7,345 nucleotides of DNA from Erysipelotrichaceae bacterium. GTDB taxonomy: Bacteria > Bacillota_I > Bacilli_A > RFN20 > CAG-826. The notes beneath the pieces are model-generated. The model made no database searches, had not been told where the DNA came from, and saw only the letters and a program-made list of their open reading frames with translations. The translations under genes and the position numbers were made by a program. The number at the start of each line of letters is the position of its first letter. The stretch's first letter is position 1. This document shows, in pieces, positions 6,621 through 7,345 of this stretch. The stretch lies in contig JAAYDH010000042.1 in the NCBI GenBank assembly GCA_012729405.1, positions 1 to 7,345 on the forward strand, read 5' to 3'.

Positions 6621-6648
6621 GAGAAAAGACCAGAAACGGGTTCTGGTC
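6621..6648 (-). terminator. Intrinsic terminator after the OB-fold/DP-linker gene
   Basis: GACCAGAA (6641-6648 read on the minus strand) and TTCTGGTC (6628-6635) form an 8-bp stem with a 5-base loop, followed by TTTTCTC. It lies 26 bases after the TAA at 6675 and separates that gene from the 5'-nucleotidase. Confidence 0.83.
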
Positions 6649-6674
6649 ATTTTCATTAATAACGTGTTGTCCGA

Positions 6675-7345
6675 TTATTCAGCGACAGCAACGTAAACAG
6701 CGATGTAGCTAAAGATAATTCTTTTGTTGGTTGAAATTGTTACTTCGTCACGGGCTGTGAAAGAGAAATCGACAGCTTCAACAGTTGCTTCAACACCACC
6801 TTGGGTTGGAGTTTTGGCAACTCCACCAATAGTGAGGATGTCGGCATTTGGGCTAGCCCAACCAGCGCAACCAGCGACGACTTTAACGATTTCAGTACCT
6901 TCATCGAATACTAAGGTAACACTACCACCAGCTTTGCTAGAACCAAATTTAACTCCGTTAAATTGAGGCCCATATTTACCATCACCAGATTGTTCAGCAT
7001 AATAAACGTTTGTCTCGCCTGATGATGAGGCAAGTTTATCGGTTCCGCCTTCTACTACTTTGGTTTTTAAGAATGTTGCGAATTCACCAACTGTGTATTT
7101 GGTATTTACACCGTCACCGTAGGGTGTTCTAACTTGATCAGACAAATCGTAAGTAGCGAGTAGAGTAGATTCGACTGGATCTGGATCTGGGTCTGGATCT
7201 GGATCTTCGCCACCTTCACCAGGAGTGAAGGAAATGAGACTAACGCTAACTAATTCTAAGTCAGCATTGTATTTTTTAAGGTTTCCTTCGAGAACGACAG
7301 AGTTGCCAACAACAATCTTCTCATCAGCTTCGGCTTGGGTTTGAA
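6675..7345 (-). CDS. Secreted multidomain protein, C-terminal part (partial)
   Basis: The frame is open from the right window edge (first full codon at 7343) to TAA at 6675, giving 222 residues. The TTG at 7145 is internal and not a real start. Residues 1-40 resemble the end of a bacterial OB-fold domain (VVGNSVVLEGNLKKYNADLE), as found in extracellular nucleases and related surface proteins. Residues 47-56 are five Asp-Pro repeats, a stiff acidic linker. Residues 60-220 are the same beta-rich domain as in the 3745-4407 lipoprotein. Matching blocks are LLATYDL (61-67), VVEGGTDKL (96-104), FGSSKAGGSVTLVFDEGTE (133-151), ADILTI (167-172), VDFSFTARDEVTI (191-203) and IIFSYIAVYV (209-218). No membrane anchor or LPxTG follows, so any anchor must be N-terminal. 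The missing N-terminus could carry a nuclease or other catalytic domain; that is inference only. Confidence 0.82.
   Translation of the reverse strand, partial: QTQAEADEKIVVGNSVVLEGNLKKYNADLELVSVSLISFTPGEGGEDPDPDPDPDPVESTLLATYDLSDQVRTPYGDGVNTKYTVGEFATFLKTKVVEGGTDKLASSSGETNVYYAEQSGDGKYGPQFNGVKFGSSKAGGSVTLVFDEGTEIVKVVAGCAGWASPNADILTIGGVAKTPTQGGVEATVEAVDFSFTARDEVTISTNKRIIFSYIAVYVAVAE
7176..7205 (-). repeat. Five hexamer repeats encoding (Asp-Pro)5
   Basis: Five tandem copies of tggatc, one of them tgggtc, lie in the plus strand and encode Asp-Pro pairs on the minus strand. The unit is two codons, so gain or loss of copies would keep the frame and change linker length. Confidence 0.85.

Overview
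The window is AT-rich DNA in which every recognisable gene lies on the minus strand. It looks like a low-GC member of the Firmicutes/Bacilli, perhaps an uncultured gut lineage near Erysipelotrichia, Acholeplasmatales or RF39-type Bacilli. The evidence is the A/T-rich intergenic DNA with short hairpin terminators, the Gram-positive-style lipoproteins, the anaerobic enzyme pyruvate:ferredoxin oxidoreductase, and a tRNA-Lys with encoded CCA. The tryptophan codons I checked (in nifJ and the secreted proteins) are TGG, and TGA ends one gene. This fits the standard bacterial code and argues against Mycoplasma-type code 4. The lineage call is an inference.

Transcription runs from right (7345) to left (1). 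The right edge holds the C-terminal part of a large secreted protein (6675-7345): an OB-fold-like segment, a (Asp-Pro)5 linker and a terminal beta-rich domain. After a terminator comes a 620-residue 5'-nucleotidase-family lipoprotein (4690-6552) with an extra N-terminal beta-sandwich. Next is tRNA-Lys(CUU) (4552-4627) with its own promoter and a strong terminator. Then comes a small lipoprotein (3745-4407) whose C-terminal domain is the same family as the end of the 6675-7345 protein, followed by a 5'-truncated copy of that domain (3246-3635). Left of a terminator is a likely two-gene unit: an orphan Rex-like winged-helix protein (2662-3105) and galU (1801-2658), which starts 3 bp after it and is followed by a terminator. 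The left edge is the N-terminal half of pyruvate:ferredoxin (flavodoxin) oxidoreductase (1-1706), with a good promoter overlapped by an inverted repeat.

Functionally, the left part is housekeeping: pyruvate oxidation and UDP-glucose supply. The right part is a cell-surface module of lipoproteins and secreted proteins, possibly for scavenging extracellular nucleotides. Its most unusual element is a domain of about 160 residues present three times within 4 kb, in three contexts, always at the C-terminus. No mobile element, CRISPR array, rRNA or gene-free stretch over 300 bases was found.
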